This document shows positions 44,899 through 53,102 of a DNA stretch of 64,000 nt, piece after piece. The DNA lies in NCBI RefSeq assembly GCF_011059135.1, contig NZ_JAALGD010000017.1:1-64000 (forward strand), in the 5' to 3' direction. The DNA is from Brevibacillus sp. SYP-B805. GTDB lineage: Bacteria > Bacillota > Bacilli > Brevibacillales > Brevibacillaceae. The position numbers were made by a program, and so were the translations under genes. Position 1 is the stretch's first letter. Each line of letters begins with the position of its first letter. The notes under the pieces were generated by a model, which was not told the origin of the DNA, did no database searches, and saw only the letters and a list, made by a program, of their open reading frames with translations.

Positions 44899-46014
44899 AT
44901 GAAAGACCCTCGTATTGACCAGTTGGCCCGCAACCTGATCCGCTATTCCGTCGAACTGAAAAAAGGCGAAAAGGTGCTGATCGAAAACTTCGACGTGCAG
45001 GTGCCGCTCGTCCGCGCCCTGGTACGGGAAGCGTATGCCGTCGGTGCCTATCCGGTGGTCATGATCAAGGACATGGAAATCCAGCGCGCGCTCCTGCAAG
45101 GCACCAGCGAGGAGCATATGGAGCTTATCGCCAAGCACGAACTCGCCCTCATGCAGGATATGGACGCCTATATCGCGGTCCGCTCCTACGCCAACATCAA
45201 TGAGCTGGCGGATGTGCCGGAAGAGCAGTTGGGCTATTATTCCCGCGTCTACTACAACAAAGTCCACTTTGGCGAACGCATTCCGAACAAACGCTGGGTC
45301 GTGCTCCGTTACCCGAACAAATCGATGGCCCAGTTGTCCAACATGAGCCTGGAAGCTTTCGAAGACTTCTATTTCTCCGTCTGCAACCTGGATTACGAAA
45401 AAATGTCCAAAGCGATGGACCCGCTCGCCGAGCTGATGGAACGCACCGACCGGGTTCGCATTGTGGGGCCGAAAACAGACCTGCGCTTCTCCATCAAGGG
45501 GATTCCCGCCATCAAATGCGCCGGCAAACGGAATATTCCGGATGGTGAAGTGTACACCGCTCCTGTCCGCGATTCCGTGGAAGGCACGATCTTCTTCAAT
45601 GCGCCGACCATCTATCATGGCACCACCTTCACCGATGTGCAGCTGACGTTCTCCCAGGGAAAAATCGTCGAGGCCACCAGCAGCAACACGAAGGCGCTGA
45701 ACGATATCCTCGATACCGATGAAGGCGCCCGCTACATCGGCGAGTTTGCCATCGGCTTCAACCCGCACATCCTGAATCCGATGCTCGACATCCTGTTCGA
45801 CGAGAAAATTGCCGGCAGCTTCCATTTCACGCCGGGCAACGCCTACGACATCGCCGATAACGGCAACCGTTCCTCCATCCACTGGGATATGGTGCAGATC
45901 CAGCGTCCGGAATGGGGTGGCGGCGAAATCTGGTTTGATGATGTGCTGATCCGCAAAGACGGCCGCTTCGTGCTGCCGGAGCTGGAAGGACTCAATCCGG
46001 AAAACCTGGCGTAA
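44899..46014 (+). CDS. M29-family metalloaminopeptidase
   Basis: 371 residues, cytoplasmic. Two-metal ligands can be placed by the spacing of the thermophilic aminopeptidase T family: Glu217 (IPDGEVYTAP), Glu282 (GEFAIGFNP), His309 (SFHFTPG), Tyr316, His328 and Asp330 (IHWDM). These enzymes remove N-terminal residues from peptides. The C-terminal half is the well-conserved catalytic part. Start ATG follows AATGAGGTGACGTC. A strong terminator comes 60 bases after the stop. Confidence 0.92.
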   Translation: MKDPRIDQLARNLIRYSVELKKGEKVLIENFDVQVPLVRALVREAYAVGAYPVVMIKDMEIQRALLQGTSEEHMELIAKHELALMQDMDAYIAVRSYANINELADVPEEQLGYYSRVYYNKVHFGERIPNKRWVVLRYPNKSMAQLSNMSLEAFEDFYFSVCNLDYEKMSKAMDPLAELMERTDRVRIVGPKTDLRFSIKGIPAIKCAGKRNIPDGEVYTAPVRDSVEGTIFFNAPTIYHGTTFTDVQLTFSQGKIVEATSSNTKALNDILDTDEGARYIGEFAIGFNPHILNPMLDILFDEKIAGSFHFTPGNAYDIADNGNRSSIHWDMVQIQRPEWGGGEIWFDDVLIRKDGRFVLPELEGLNPENLA

Positions 46015-46075
46015 AATAACCCCGCCGACTTTAGCGAACGCTCTACTCACCCGGCGCAAGCCAATGCTTTTCCGA

Positions 46076-46109
46076 TCGGGGGCCCTCGCCTTACCAGGCG
46101 GGGGCCCCA
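46076..46109 (+). terminator. terminator after the aminopeptidase gene
   Basis: GGGGCCCTCGCC pairs with GGCGGGGGCCCC around TTACCA with one mismatch, then ATCTTCTG. Very stable GC stem although the T-run is weak. Confidence 0.6.
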
Positions 46110-46152
46110 TCTTCTGCCATGCGTTTTTCTTTCCTCTTGTTCCTTCGCTGCG

Positions 46153-46621
46153 TCAGGTTTCCGCCCGGAATGTTTTTCCCAACTCCTCCCCCAGGCCGAA
46201 ATAGTGACGGAAATTGTAAATCAGCGGACTCCATTTTGCCGGATCGATGCGGCTTTCATCCAGGATGATCTCCCGGTGTGCCCAGACGTTGACCGCTTCC
46301 ACTTCCACGATGGCAAAGGGAACTGCGGATTCCGAGAGGCGGATCTGCTGAACGGTTGCCTCGATTTGCAGCGGACATTCCGCGGGACGGCCCCGGAATG
46401 TTGACCACGCATTCAGGATGGCGCTGCAGATTTTCCAATGCTTTCCCCTGCAGGCCCATCCCCAGGACGATCCGGTTCCCCAGCGCCCAGGAGGAAGAGA
46501 GCGGGCTGATGTTGCTCGTGCCGTCTTCGTTCCACGTGGTGAGCAGGATCACCGGTGTGCCGTAATACAGGATTTTGGGCTGGACAAGTTGGGCCTGGTG
46601 CTGCACGTACTCCGTTTTCAT
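46153..46621 (-). pseudogene. broken flavin reductase-like (FMN-binding split barrel) gene
   Basis: The start is good: AGGAGG, then ATG and YGTPVILLTTWNEDGTSNIS, SSSWALGNRIVLGMGLQGKA and HPECVVNIPGPS, typical of the flavin reductase-like family. After about 79 codons the frame is lost. In another frame the C-terminal part continues with ECPLQIEATVQQIRLSESAV, IVEVEAVNVWAHREIILDES and a stop at 46153. The two parts together are about 45 residues shorter than the usual 200, so an internal deletion that also shifted the frame removed the middle. A sequencing error alone would not remove that segment. Confidence 0.75.
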
Positions 46622-46757
46622 TGGCGCATCCTCCTTCGGCATCATTGCTCGCGTCGTCACCATTGTACGCGATGGTTGGTTCGATGCGCGCCGAAGTGTG
46701 GATGAACGGCAGGACGCTGCTGCTGATACACGCACCTCGCATCCTGACTGTCCCCTG

Positions 46758-48068
46758 CTAATTTCCCGCGTATTTCTGCTCGATCTCCTCTCTCATGGCT
46801 TGATAGGACTTCTCTGTCTGATTCAGCAGAAAGCGGGTTAATTCTTCCTTGGATCGGGTCACGAACGCTTCTCTGGCTTCTCGCTGCCGCTCAAAATACG
46901 TCTTGGCCTGATTCCCGATTTTGCCGGTGGCGGCCAGGTACTCGATCGCCGCTCCCAGATTCAAGCTTTCCCGCCAGTTCTTTTCATACCAGTCGCGGTC
47001 GTACTGGTCGATCCATTTATGCCGGTCGATCCGGACCGCTTCCGCTTCCGTCAGGGCGTCCCGCTTCCACTTTTCCCATTTTTCCGCGATCTCCCGGGCC
47101 CTTTCCAGCTCCTGCCTGAACTGCTCCTGGTTGGTGACGTTGGCGTACAGCCCTTCCGATGCCTTGGCGATTTCCTTTAATTGTTTCTGCCCCTCCGCAT
47201 TCACGTCGAACCCGATCACATTCAAAAGCGGCATCACCTGCGACTGGGAGAGCTCTTTGGCTACAGCGACCGGATCGCCGTCACACGTCTCGATCCCGTC
47301 GCTCACCAGATAAATGATATTGGTATTCTGGTCCGCGCTGAATGCCGCCAGATCCTCCTTTGCCAGCTCCAGGGAACGGGCGATCGAGGTCCAGCCGGTC
47401 GGCTCAAATTGGCGCAGCGCTTCGTCCAGCTTCCCCGCATCGTAGGATTGCAGCGGATAAACCAATTGGCTGCTGCTGCAGGAGAGCTGCTTGTCCTGCT
47501 CCGCGTTGCTGCCTTTATGCCCGTAGACACGCAGGGAGACCCGCGCCCCCTCGGGCAGGTGGGCGGCAAATTCCTTGATCGCTTCCTTCGCCAGCTGCAT
47601 CTTGGTCTTCTCGCCGATCTTTCCGCTCATGCTCCCGCTGGCGTCCAGCACGATCTCCACGTTGAAGTGCTCCCGGAATTGCAGGCGGACATCTTCAATG
47701 TCAGGACTGCCAAAGGAGGCCACCCGCCAGCGATCCACCACCATCCGGGGGCTGAGATAATCTTCGGCAAACAGCATGGCCAGCTTCGCCCAATAGGCCC
47801 GCAGCACCGCTTCGTCCATGCCGTCCACCAGGTTGGGCAGCCTCTCCAGAATCTTGATAATCTCCTGCCGATACGGATACTGGGCCAGGTAAAACTGCGT
47901 GCCAGCAAGCGGCCCCGGCTCCGCGGCGATCAGGCTCTGCGTCGTCTGCGGCATCTCTGGCTCCGGGGGCGGCGAACCGATGCCTGAAACGCGCAGGGAA
48001 CAGCCGCAGAGAAAGAGAATCACCACACTATGCAGCAGGATCAGCGGTCCTCGATGATTGATACCCAT
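46758..48068 (-). CDS. VWA-domain lipoprotein (divergent copy)
   Basis: 436 residues: signal with lipobox LCGC (Cys about 23), an N-terminal helical part, then a von Willebrand A domain starting VEIVLDASGSMSGKIGEKTK with the metal-site DxSxS motif, a Thr in PTGWTSIARSL, and Asp in YLVSDGIETCDGDP. The C-terminal 120 residues are charged and helical. It is clearly homologous to the three tandem VWA lipoproteins at 55200-59569 but more diverged. Last gene of the Tad-type island, 47 bases after the TadG-like gene. Likely a surface adhesion or assembly factor. Confidence 0.85.
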   Translation of the reverse strand: MGINHRGPLILLHSVVILFLCGCSLRVSGIGSPPPEPEMPQTTQSLIAAEPGPLAGTQFYLAQYPYRQEIIKILERLPNLVDGMDEAVLRAYWAKLAMLFAEDYLSPRMVVDRWRVASFGSPDIEDVRLQFREHFNVEIVLDASGSMSGKIGEKTKMQLAKEAIKEFAAHLPEGARVSLRVYGHKGSNAEQDKQLSCSSSQLVYPLQSYDAGKLDEALRQFEPTGWTSIARSLELAKEDLAAFSADQNTNIIYLVSDGIETCDGDPVAVAKELSQSQVMPLLNVIGFDVNAEGQKQLKEIAKASEGLYANVTNQEQFRQELERAREIAEKWEKWKRDALTEAEAVRIDRHKWIDQYDRDWYEKNWRESLNLGAAIEYLAATGKIGNQAKTYFERQREAREAFVTRSKEELTRFLLNQTEKSYQAMREEIEQKYAGN

Positions 48069-48115
48069 TCCGTATTGCCTCCTTCAACGGTACCTTCGTG
48101 GGGGCAGCTGCCCGG

Positions 48116-48784
48116 TCACAACGGGATCGTGTGCGAACTCCATCCGACCACTTCGTCCAGAAAGCCGATCCGCCTGCTCTGCCCCGTCTGGTACACCTGA
48201 GCGGAATCACGAGGGATGAAATCAAACCCGAGGGGTTCGGTGGTAAACCTGACGGAAGTGTTTACTTCGATCCGGTCGTCCCTGTTGAACAGCTGGATGG
48301 AGGAGCCCTCCAGCGTCGCATGGTTCTCTTCCAATATGGTGGAGACCACATCGACGATCTGCCCCTGCGCACGGGATAATCCATCCCGGACATATCCCTG
48401 CAATTCCGCATTTCCGGGCAGCCAGGCGCTCAGCACATGGTCAATGGCGGTATAGCGGATTTCCACGCTTGCCCAATCAGGATGGTTTTTCTTAAGTTCC
48501 CTCTCCTCCCGCTCGAGATCAGGCGTGATGAACACCGGATCCAACAGGCGGGCGGGGGAGGTGTCGTAGCGAATTATCGCATCCTCCATCGCTTCGTAAA
48601 TGTCTTTGGTCGCAGCCAGGCTGGCCTGCTGCGCGCAGTTGGCCGCCTGCTCCTTGGCTACAAAGACAGTGGAGAAATTAAACAGCGCGGTAAACAGCAC
48701 CAGGAGGATAAAGGTGAAAATCGACAGCACAAAAATCAACATGTTGCCCCGCTCATCCGACAACCGCCTGATCATCTGCTTCAT
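48116..48784 (-). CDS. TadG/TadE-like pilus-assembly membrane protein
   Basis: 222 residues. N-terminal DERGNMLIFVLSIFTFILLV is a prepilin-like segment with one membrane helix (about 14-36), followed by an extracellular helix of the TadE/G type (FVAKEQAANCAQQASLAATK) and a polar domain. Such pseudopilins act in Tad pilus assembly at the membrane surface. Its ATG directly abuts the stop of tadE, so they are coupled. Confidence 0.7.
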   Translation of the reverse strand: MKQMIRRLSDERGNMLIFVLSIFTFILLVLFTALFNFSTVFVAKEQAANCAQQASLAATKDIYEAMEDAIIRYDTSPARLLDPVFITPDLEREERELKKNHPDWASVEIRYTAIDHVLSAWLPGNAELQGYVRDGLSRAQGQIVDVVSTILEENHATLEGSSIQLFNRDDRIEVNTSVRFTTEPLGFDFIPRDSAQVYQTGQSRRIGFLDEVVGWSSHTIPL

Positions 48785-49192
48785 TTACCGAATCACCCGG
48801 CTTGTCATTGCCCGTTGAAAGGAGATCACCCTGTCTTCCGGCTTCATGTTGTCCCTGATCATATCGGGGAGGAAGACCAGATCGACCGTGACACTCACTT
48901 CGGCTGTAAAATAGCTGCCCACCTCGGCAATATTCCCCGAGGCGAACCCGATGCCCCCTCCCGCCGCGGCCACGACGTTTTCGGCCGCATCCATCGCGGC
49001 CTGCGTATCGCGCGTCACCGCATATACTTTGGCCGCTTCATTGGCAGCCGCCTGGGCCGTGATGACGGCATACACCCCGACGAGAAACTGCCAGCAGATC
49101 AGCATGATGAAAAAGACCAAGGGCAGTATGCCGAGGAATTCGATGGTGACCGAACCGTTTTCGTCGTTTGGAAACCGTGCTTTTCCCGCCAT
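48785..49192 (-). CDS. tadE: TadE-like pseudopilin
   Basis: 135 residues with the TadE N-terminal signature: a short basic leader, then ENGSVTIEFLGILPLVFFIM, where cleavage after Gly and a Glu at +5 resemble prepilin processing. One membrane helix (about 18-40) is followed by ITAQAAANEAAKVYAVTRDT, the conserved TadE helix, and a short outer domain. A truncated copy of its first 20 codons is at 51394-51495, evidence of local duplication. Confidence 0.8.
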   Translation of the reverse strand: MAGKARFPNDENGSVTIEFLGILPLVFFIMLICWQFLVGVYAVITAQAAANEAAKVYAVTRDTQAAMDAAENVVAAAGGGIGFASGNIAEVGSYFTAEVSVTVDLVFLPDMIRDNMKPEDRVISFQRAMTSRVIR

Positions 49193-49250
49193 GGCGGAAT
49201 TCAGCTCCCCTCTTGGATCAAATATCGCTTCCCCCTCCCCTTTATCCGGT

Positions 49251-50105
49251 TTAAGGGTTCCGTACGAAAGGTATCACTTCTTCTTGAAAAAACTTTTCGT
49301 TTCGCTGTTTGTAGACTTCTTTAAAATGCTGTACCGATTGGAAAGCCGTGGGCACGCCCGTTGTCCACGTTTCAAAACTTTTTATGGATTGATCCATGAT
49401 GTTTGTATATTTCGGGCGATTATACTTGGTTAGCAATTTGACTAATTTTTTTTGGTTTTTTGCACGTTCTTTGTCAAGAACAATGTCCGCCTTGTCAAAG
49501 AACGCAACGATCCGACCCACTGCGTCTCTTATGGATGCCTGTATGCGCAAGCGATCATACAGGATATAATCCGTTTCATAAAGCAGCTCGAGCAGCTCGG
49601 CTTCATCCTCTGGCGTTACATAATTCCTCTTGATAAACTGATTGATTTTGACCATTCCATCCTCGTAAATCGCTCTCAAGAGAGCCTGACTTTTCACGAC
49701 GGTATCACAAACCTCCAACAATTGTTGGATATCCTGGCGAATCAGACTGTCCATATGCGATTCCAAATACGGAAGCAAATCCAAGAGTAAATCCCGCTTC
49801 TGTTCATACATCCAGACCGGCTTTTCTTTATCGATTGCAAGATTCCTCGTGAATCGGATGGCTGCATGATTATGGGGAAGCACTACGCGCAGTACAGGGA
49901 TCGATTCGGCACGGGAAACCACCTCTCCATCCGGCCGCAGCACCAGAAACCCTCCTGCCTCGGCCCATTCCCATCTCCGATACTGTACCACGTAGTAATA
50001 TTGTTCGTTTATTTTGGCAGCATGGTTAAATAATTCGGGTTTTTCCAAAAAGCGTCTGTATTTTTCGATCTGCGCTCGAACTTGTTCGGTTGGTATCACT
50101 TTCAT
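49251..50105 (-). CDS. uncharacterised partner protein of the pentapeptide-repeat protein (paralogue 1)
   Basis: 284 residues, no signal peptide or membrane helix, so probably cytoplasmic. Shares with the genes at 52260 and 53103: FLEKP followed by NHAAKINEQYYYVVQY, a GG-x-L-V-x-RPDGEVVSRAESIPVL segment, and the C-terminal phrase ending RNP. The middle is helical and charged. No known family recognised. It lies 33 bases after the pentapeptide-repeat gene at 50139, an arrangement repeated at 53103/53973, which suggests a two-gene functional pair such as effector and immunity or chaperone (inference). Confidence 0.7.
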   Translation of the reverse strand: MKVIPTEQVRAQIEKYRRFLEKPELFNHAAKINEQYYYVVQYRRWEWAEAGGFLVLRPDGEVVSRAESIPVLRVVLPHNHAAIRFTRNLAIDKEKPVWMYEQKRDLLLDLLPYLESHMDSLIRQDIQQLLEVCDTVVKSQALLRAIYEDGMVKINQFIKRNYVTPEDEAELLELLYETDYILYDRLRIQASIRDAVGRIVAFFDKADIVLDKERAKNQKKLVKLLTKYNRPKYTNIMDQSIKSFETWTTGVPTAFQSVQHFKEVYKQRNEKFFQEEVIPFVRNP

Positions 50106-50138
50106 GTTTGAAAAAACCTCTTTTCTTTCCTAAATCTC

Positions 50139-51389
50139 TTATGCAAAAATGGATTTTACCCAACCGACAGCTTTGCTTACACCATTTCGAATGCCTCGGG
50201 TAATCGCGCCTCCCGCGAGTTTGTCGCTGTATTTGACAAGCTTGCTTACTACCCACAGCCCAGCCCCAACAGCAAAGATCACAGCTCCTGCAGCCTGTGC
50301 TCCAGGTATGACAGACACGATAACCCCCAAATCCATGAGTGAACTGCCGGCACTCCCCACCCCTTCAACAAACTTTTCGTTCTGCTCCGATTCGCTCAGC
50401 CTGGGATTATTAAATGCTTGATCAAAGTTGTCCCATGTATCATATCCGTCAAAAAGGAGACTGATGCCTGCCGCTCCAACGTTTAACCCTTTCACAATGC
50501 CTGGCATTCTGATCGTTTCTAAACCATTGCCTAAAAAGGGTTGATTAAAATTCATTCTGGCAAAATTGGAATTGGGATTTTGCTGCAGAATAAATTTGTA
50601 ACTGTCCCACGCGGCCTTTGCATCAAATCCAGTGACTCCCAGACCAGCGTATGTTTCATAGTCAGTATCTTTAAAAACGGTCTCCATTGTCTTGAGACCC
50701 AATCCTGCAAAAAACAAGCCCTTTCCTTTCAGCAAGGCCTTATAGTCTACCTCTCCGGAGTCAATGAGACTCGCCGTATACCCCAGTGTTCCGCCCACCA
50801 CTTCCTTGAAGGACAATTTAAATGCATCGTAGGCAAATTGATCATACTGTTTCGGGGGCTCCAGATTTGGCTGCAGATTACCTGGTTCGGTGCTCCCCGG
50901 ACGTATCTCACCCGGCTTTACATCACCGGGCTGCATATCACCTGGCCGCACATCGCCGGGCTGCATGTCGCCCGGCCCCAAATCCCCGGGCTGCATGTCG
51001 CCCGGCCCCAAATCCCCGGGCTGCATGTCGCCCGGCCCCAAATCCCCGGGCCGCATGTCGCCCGGTCCCAAATCTCCGGGCTGCATGTCGCCCGGCCCCA
51101 AATCTCCGGGCCGCATGTCGCCCGGCCCCAAATCTCCGGGCCGCATGTCGCCTGGTTGATATTGAGACGTATCCCAATGTAAATCTCCAGGTTGCAGCTT
51201 GCCCGGCTGCATGTTCCCCGGAGCCATATTTCCAGGCGCCATGTTACCTGGGGCCATATTTCCGGGGGCCATGTTCCCCGGTTGAAGCCCTTCCGCTGCA
51301 GCGATGGCAGCATAAGGGAACACGTTCATCAACAGAATCAGAAACGCAAATATTCCGGCAAATGCGGAACTTCTGAACAACCTCCTCAT
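50139..51389 (-). CDS. secreted protein with PG(D/N)(M/L)x pentapeptide repeats and hydrophobic C-terminal domain (copy 1)
   Basis: 416 residues. Sec signal peptide (about 1-32, FAFLILLMNVFPYAAIAAAE). Residues 37-71 hold seven pentads of the type PGNMA and, after a HWDTSQYQ break, residues 79-173 hold nineteen of the type PGDMQ/PGDLG. The 230-residue C-terminal part contains GGTLGYTASLIDSGEVDY, LNVGAAGISLLFDGYDTWDN and Gly/Ala-rich hydrophobic helices (LMDLGVIVSVIPGAQAAGAV), ending AVGWVKSIFA. The hydrophobic end could insert into membranes; function unknown. It is not the classic A(D/N)LXX pentapeptide family. Paired with the gene at 49251. Ribosome-binding site GAGGGGCGG. Confidence 0.8.
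   Translation of the reverse strand: MRRLFRSSAFAGIFAFLILLMNVFPYAAIAAAEGLQPGNMAPGNMAPGNMAPGNMAPGNMQPGKLQPGDLHWDTSQYQPGDMRPGDLGPGDMRPGDLGPGDMQPGDLGPGDMRPGDLGPGDMQPGDLGPGDMQPGDLGPGDMQPGDVRPGDMQPGDVKPGEIRPGSTEPGNLQPNLEPPKQYDQFAYDAFKLSFKEVVGGTLGYTASLIDSGEVDYKALLKGKGLFFAGLGLKTMETVFKDTDYETYAGLGVTGFDAKAAWDSYKFILQQNPNSNFARMNFNQPFLGNGLETIRMPGIVKGLNVGAAGISLLFDGYDTWDNFDQAFNNPRLSESEQNEKFVEGVGSAGSSLMDLGVIVSVIPGAQAAGAVIFAVGAGLWVVSKLVKYSDKLAGGAITRGIRNGVSKAVGWVKSIFA
50936..51160. repeat. 30-bp-period coding minisatellite
   Basis: Within the repeat-protein gene, units such as CTGCATGTCGCCCGGCCCCA recur every 30 bases (two pentads), with variation mainly CTGCATG/CCGCATG and TCTCC/TCCCC. The copies are almost identical at DNA level, so length change by slippage or recombination is likely. 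The second repeat protein (54700-55020) has the same pentads but more diverged DNA. Confidence 0.85.
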
Positions 51390-51393
51390 CTTT

Positions 51394-51495
51394 CTAACCG
51401 CCCCTCTTCATTTTCTTCCTGATCAGACCAGAGCAGAGGAATTCGATGGTAACCAAACCGTCCTCGCCTTTTGCAAACCGTGCTTTTCCCGCCAT
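51394..51495 (-). pseudogene. duplicated 5' fragment of tadE
   Basis: ATG then MAGKARFAKGEDGLVTIEFL, almost the same as the start of TadE at 49192, then the sequence diverges (CSGLIRKKMKRGG) and stops at 51394. Upstream bases (ATCCAAGATGGGAGCTGAAA) also match the tadE upstream region. The membrane helix and outer domain are missing. It sits just before the repeat-protein gene and marks a duplication junction. Confidence 0.75.
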
Positions 51496-51520
51496 GGCGG
51501 ATTTCAGCTCCCATCTTGGA

Positions 51521-52234
51521 TCAAATGCCTTCTGCCAGTTCTCCTGCACTTTCCATGATCGATGTCTCGTTGTTCCACTTCCGGGTATACATCGTAAACA
51601 GAACCGCGAGAAACGGGTAGACGATCACGTTCAGTAGCAGCTCCGTGAAAAAAACGGCCCCGAAGCTTGTGGTGATAGTGGTAACGGAAAAGAAGCCGAG
51701 CAGGCTGATCGCCCACTCCACCACGCTTGCAAGCATCACCAAACCCAGAATCTGCATAAAATGTTTCTTCCCCAGGGTGAAGGCAGATCTCCAGCACTGC
51801 CAGGCGGAGCGCCTTTTGATCCCCACGAGGAATGGCGTCAGATAAAACAGGATCAAGATGACCAATCCGGGTAAGAGGAAGAGAAGCATCCCTGCGGTAA
51901 CCGCCAGGCTGTACACGATGCCGAAAGCAAACACGGAAAAGCCGTATTCAGCCAAGGTGTGAAATGCTCGACGGATCGGACGATCTTCTCCGTCCATTTC
52001 GCTTTGAACAAACTGGGCGAACGGGATCTGGATCACCATCATGAAGAGCAGGAGCAAAAAGAGATGGAAAAAGCCGGAGACGATTGTAACGCCGGTAATC
52101 GTGGTGATGAGATTGAGGTAGTTCATGATGAAGTTGTGCACGAGTAAAAACGGAAATACAACAATGGCGGAAATGAGCAGCAGCGATTCGATGTTACGCG
52201 CGTAAAAACGGATGCTTTCTTTCAGCGGATGCAT
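51521..52234 (-). CDS. polytopic membrane protein
   Basis: Start taken at ATG (MHPLKESIRFYARNIESLLL) after GGGAGGGAGAAGC, giving 237 residues. Five to six hydrophobic helices; phrases FFHLFLLLLFMMVIQIPFAQ, LLFLLPGLVILILFYLTPFL and a charged loop GIKRRSAWQCWRSAFTLGKK. The arrangement P-G-hydrophobic followed by a basic helix resembles uncharacterised glycerophosphoryl-diester-associated or DUF-type membrane proteins, but I cannot name a family. It lies between the partner paralogue at 52260 and the tadE fragment. Confidence 0.65.
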   Translation of the reverse strand: MHPLKESIRFYARNIESLLLISAIVVFPFLLVHNFIMNYLNLITTITGVTIVSGFFHLFLLLLFMMVIQIPFAQFVQSEMDGEDRPIRRAFHTLAEYGFSVFAFGIVYSLAVTAGMLLFLLPGLVILILFYLTPFLVGIKRRSAWQCWRSAFTLGKKHFMQILGLVMLASVVEWAISLLGFFSVTTITTSFGAVFFTELLLNVIVYPFLAVLFTMYTRKWNNETSIMESAGELAEGI

Positions 52235-52259
52235 CGCTTCTCCCTCCCGTGTTTCTGGA

Positions 52260-53030
52260 TTAGGGGTTGCGCAATTTGGGTACGATATTTTTCTCAAATT
52301 CGATTTCATTATTCTTTTGGTAGATTTCCTTCAGGTGTTGTGCAGAATGAAACTCGGTTCTTTTCCCGTCTATGTCACTTTCAAAGCTTTCGATTGATTT
52401 CTCTGTAATCTCTTTCAACTTATGACGGTTGTATGTGCCTAGCAATTGAATCAGTTTCTTTCTTTTTTGCTCAAGTTCTCTATTAGAAGTGCTATCAGTA
52501 TGACGAAAGAAATCGAGCAGGTTGGTTAAGTCCTCCTCCACGAAGTAGCCACGGGCAAGCATTTGATGATGCTTTTCAATCCCCCTATCATAAATCTTGC
52601 GCAGCTGGTCTTGACTATTTACCATGTGTACACAAACATCTATCAACGCTTGCGCTTTCTGACGAGTGATTTCGTTCATGCGATTTTCGTAGCAGGGGAG
52701 CAGGCCTTGAAGAAAATCCCGTATTTGCTCAAAGACCGTCACAGGCTTCTCTTTATCAATCGCGAACTTTCCCAGGAACATATGCACCGACGTATTATGC
52801 GCCAATAACAACTTCAGCACCGGAATTGCATCCGCACGCGGCACCAAGTCTCCATTTGGGCTCATAATGATATATCCGACCGACCTGTTTCGGATCAGAC
52901 TCCAGTAAAGAACCCCATAGTAAAATTGGTTATTTAACTGCACCGCATGATTCGCGAGGACCGGTTTTTCCAAGAAGCGCTTGTATTTGTCCATCTGCGC
53001 TTTCACTGATGCGGTTAGTTCTACTTTCAC
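52260..53030 (-). CDS. uncharacterised partner protein (paralogue 2, orphan)
   Basis: 256 residues, homologous along its length to the 284-residue proteins at 49251 and 53103 (FLEKPVLANHAVQLNNQFYY, PNGDLVPRADAIPVLKLLLA, IDKEKPVTVFEQIRDFLQGL, end PKLRNP), with about 28 residues missing in the middle helical region. Upstream only a 3' tail of the repeat-protein gene remains (53041-53075), so this copy has lost its partner. AT-rich compared with the flanking Tad genes. Confidence 0.7.
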   Translation of the reverse strand: MKVELTASVKAQMDKYKRFLEKPVLANHAVQLNNQFYYGVLYWSLIRNRSVGYIIMSPNGDLVPRADAIPVLKLLLAHNTSVHMFLGKFAIDKEKPVTVFEQIRDFLQGLLPCYENRMNEITRQKAQALIDVCVHMVNSQDQLRKIYDRGIEKHHQMLARGYFVEEDLTNLLDFFRHTDSTSNRELEQKRKKLIQLLGTYNRHKLKEITEKSIESFESDIDGKRTEFHSAQHLKEIYQKNNEIEFEKNIVPKLRNP

Positions 53031-53040
53031 AAGATAAATC

Positions 53041-53075
53041 CCCCGTTATGCAAATATGGATTTCCCCAACCGACT
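53041..53075 (-). pseudogene. 3' remnant of a third repeat-protein gene
   Basis: In the minus sense GGGAAATCCATATTTGCATA matches the last codons (GKSIFA and stop) of the two repeat-protein genes, with a one-base deletion before. Nothing further upstream matches, so the rest of the gene has been deleted. The position before the partner paralogue at 52260 is the same as in the intact cassettes. Confidence 0.6.
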
Positions 53076-53102
53076 GTTTGAAATCTCTCACCTGTCCGTT
53101 GT

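Noticed and set aside
50541-51313. Antisense frames with HVARPQI- and RRACRPAPN-type repeats
   Set aside because: They are shadows of the 30-bp coding repeat on the minus strand. The minus-strand frame has a signal peptide, a ribosome-binding site and a paralogue.
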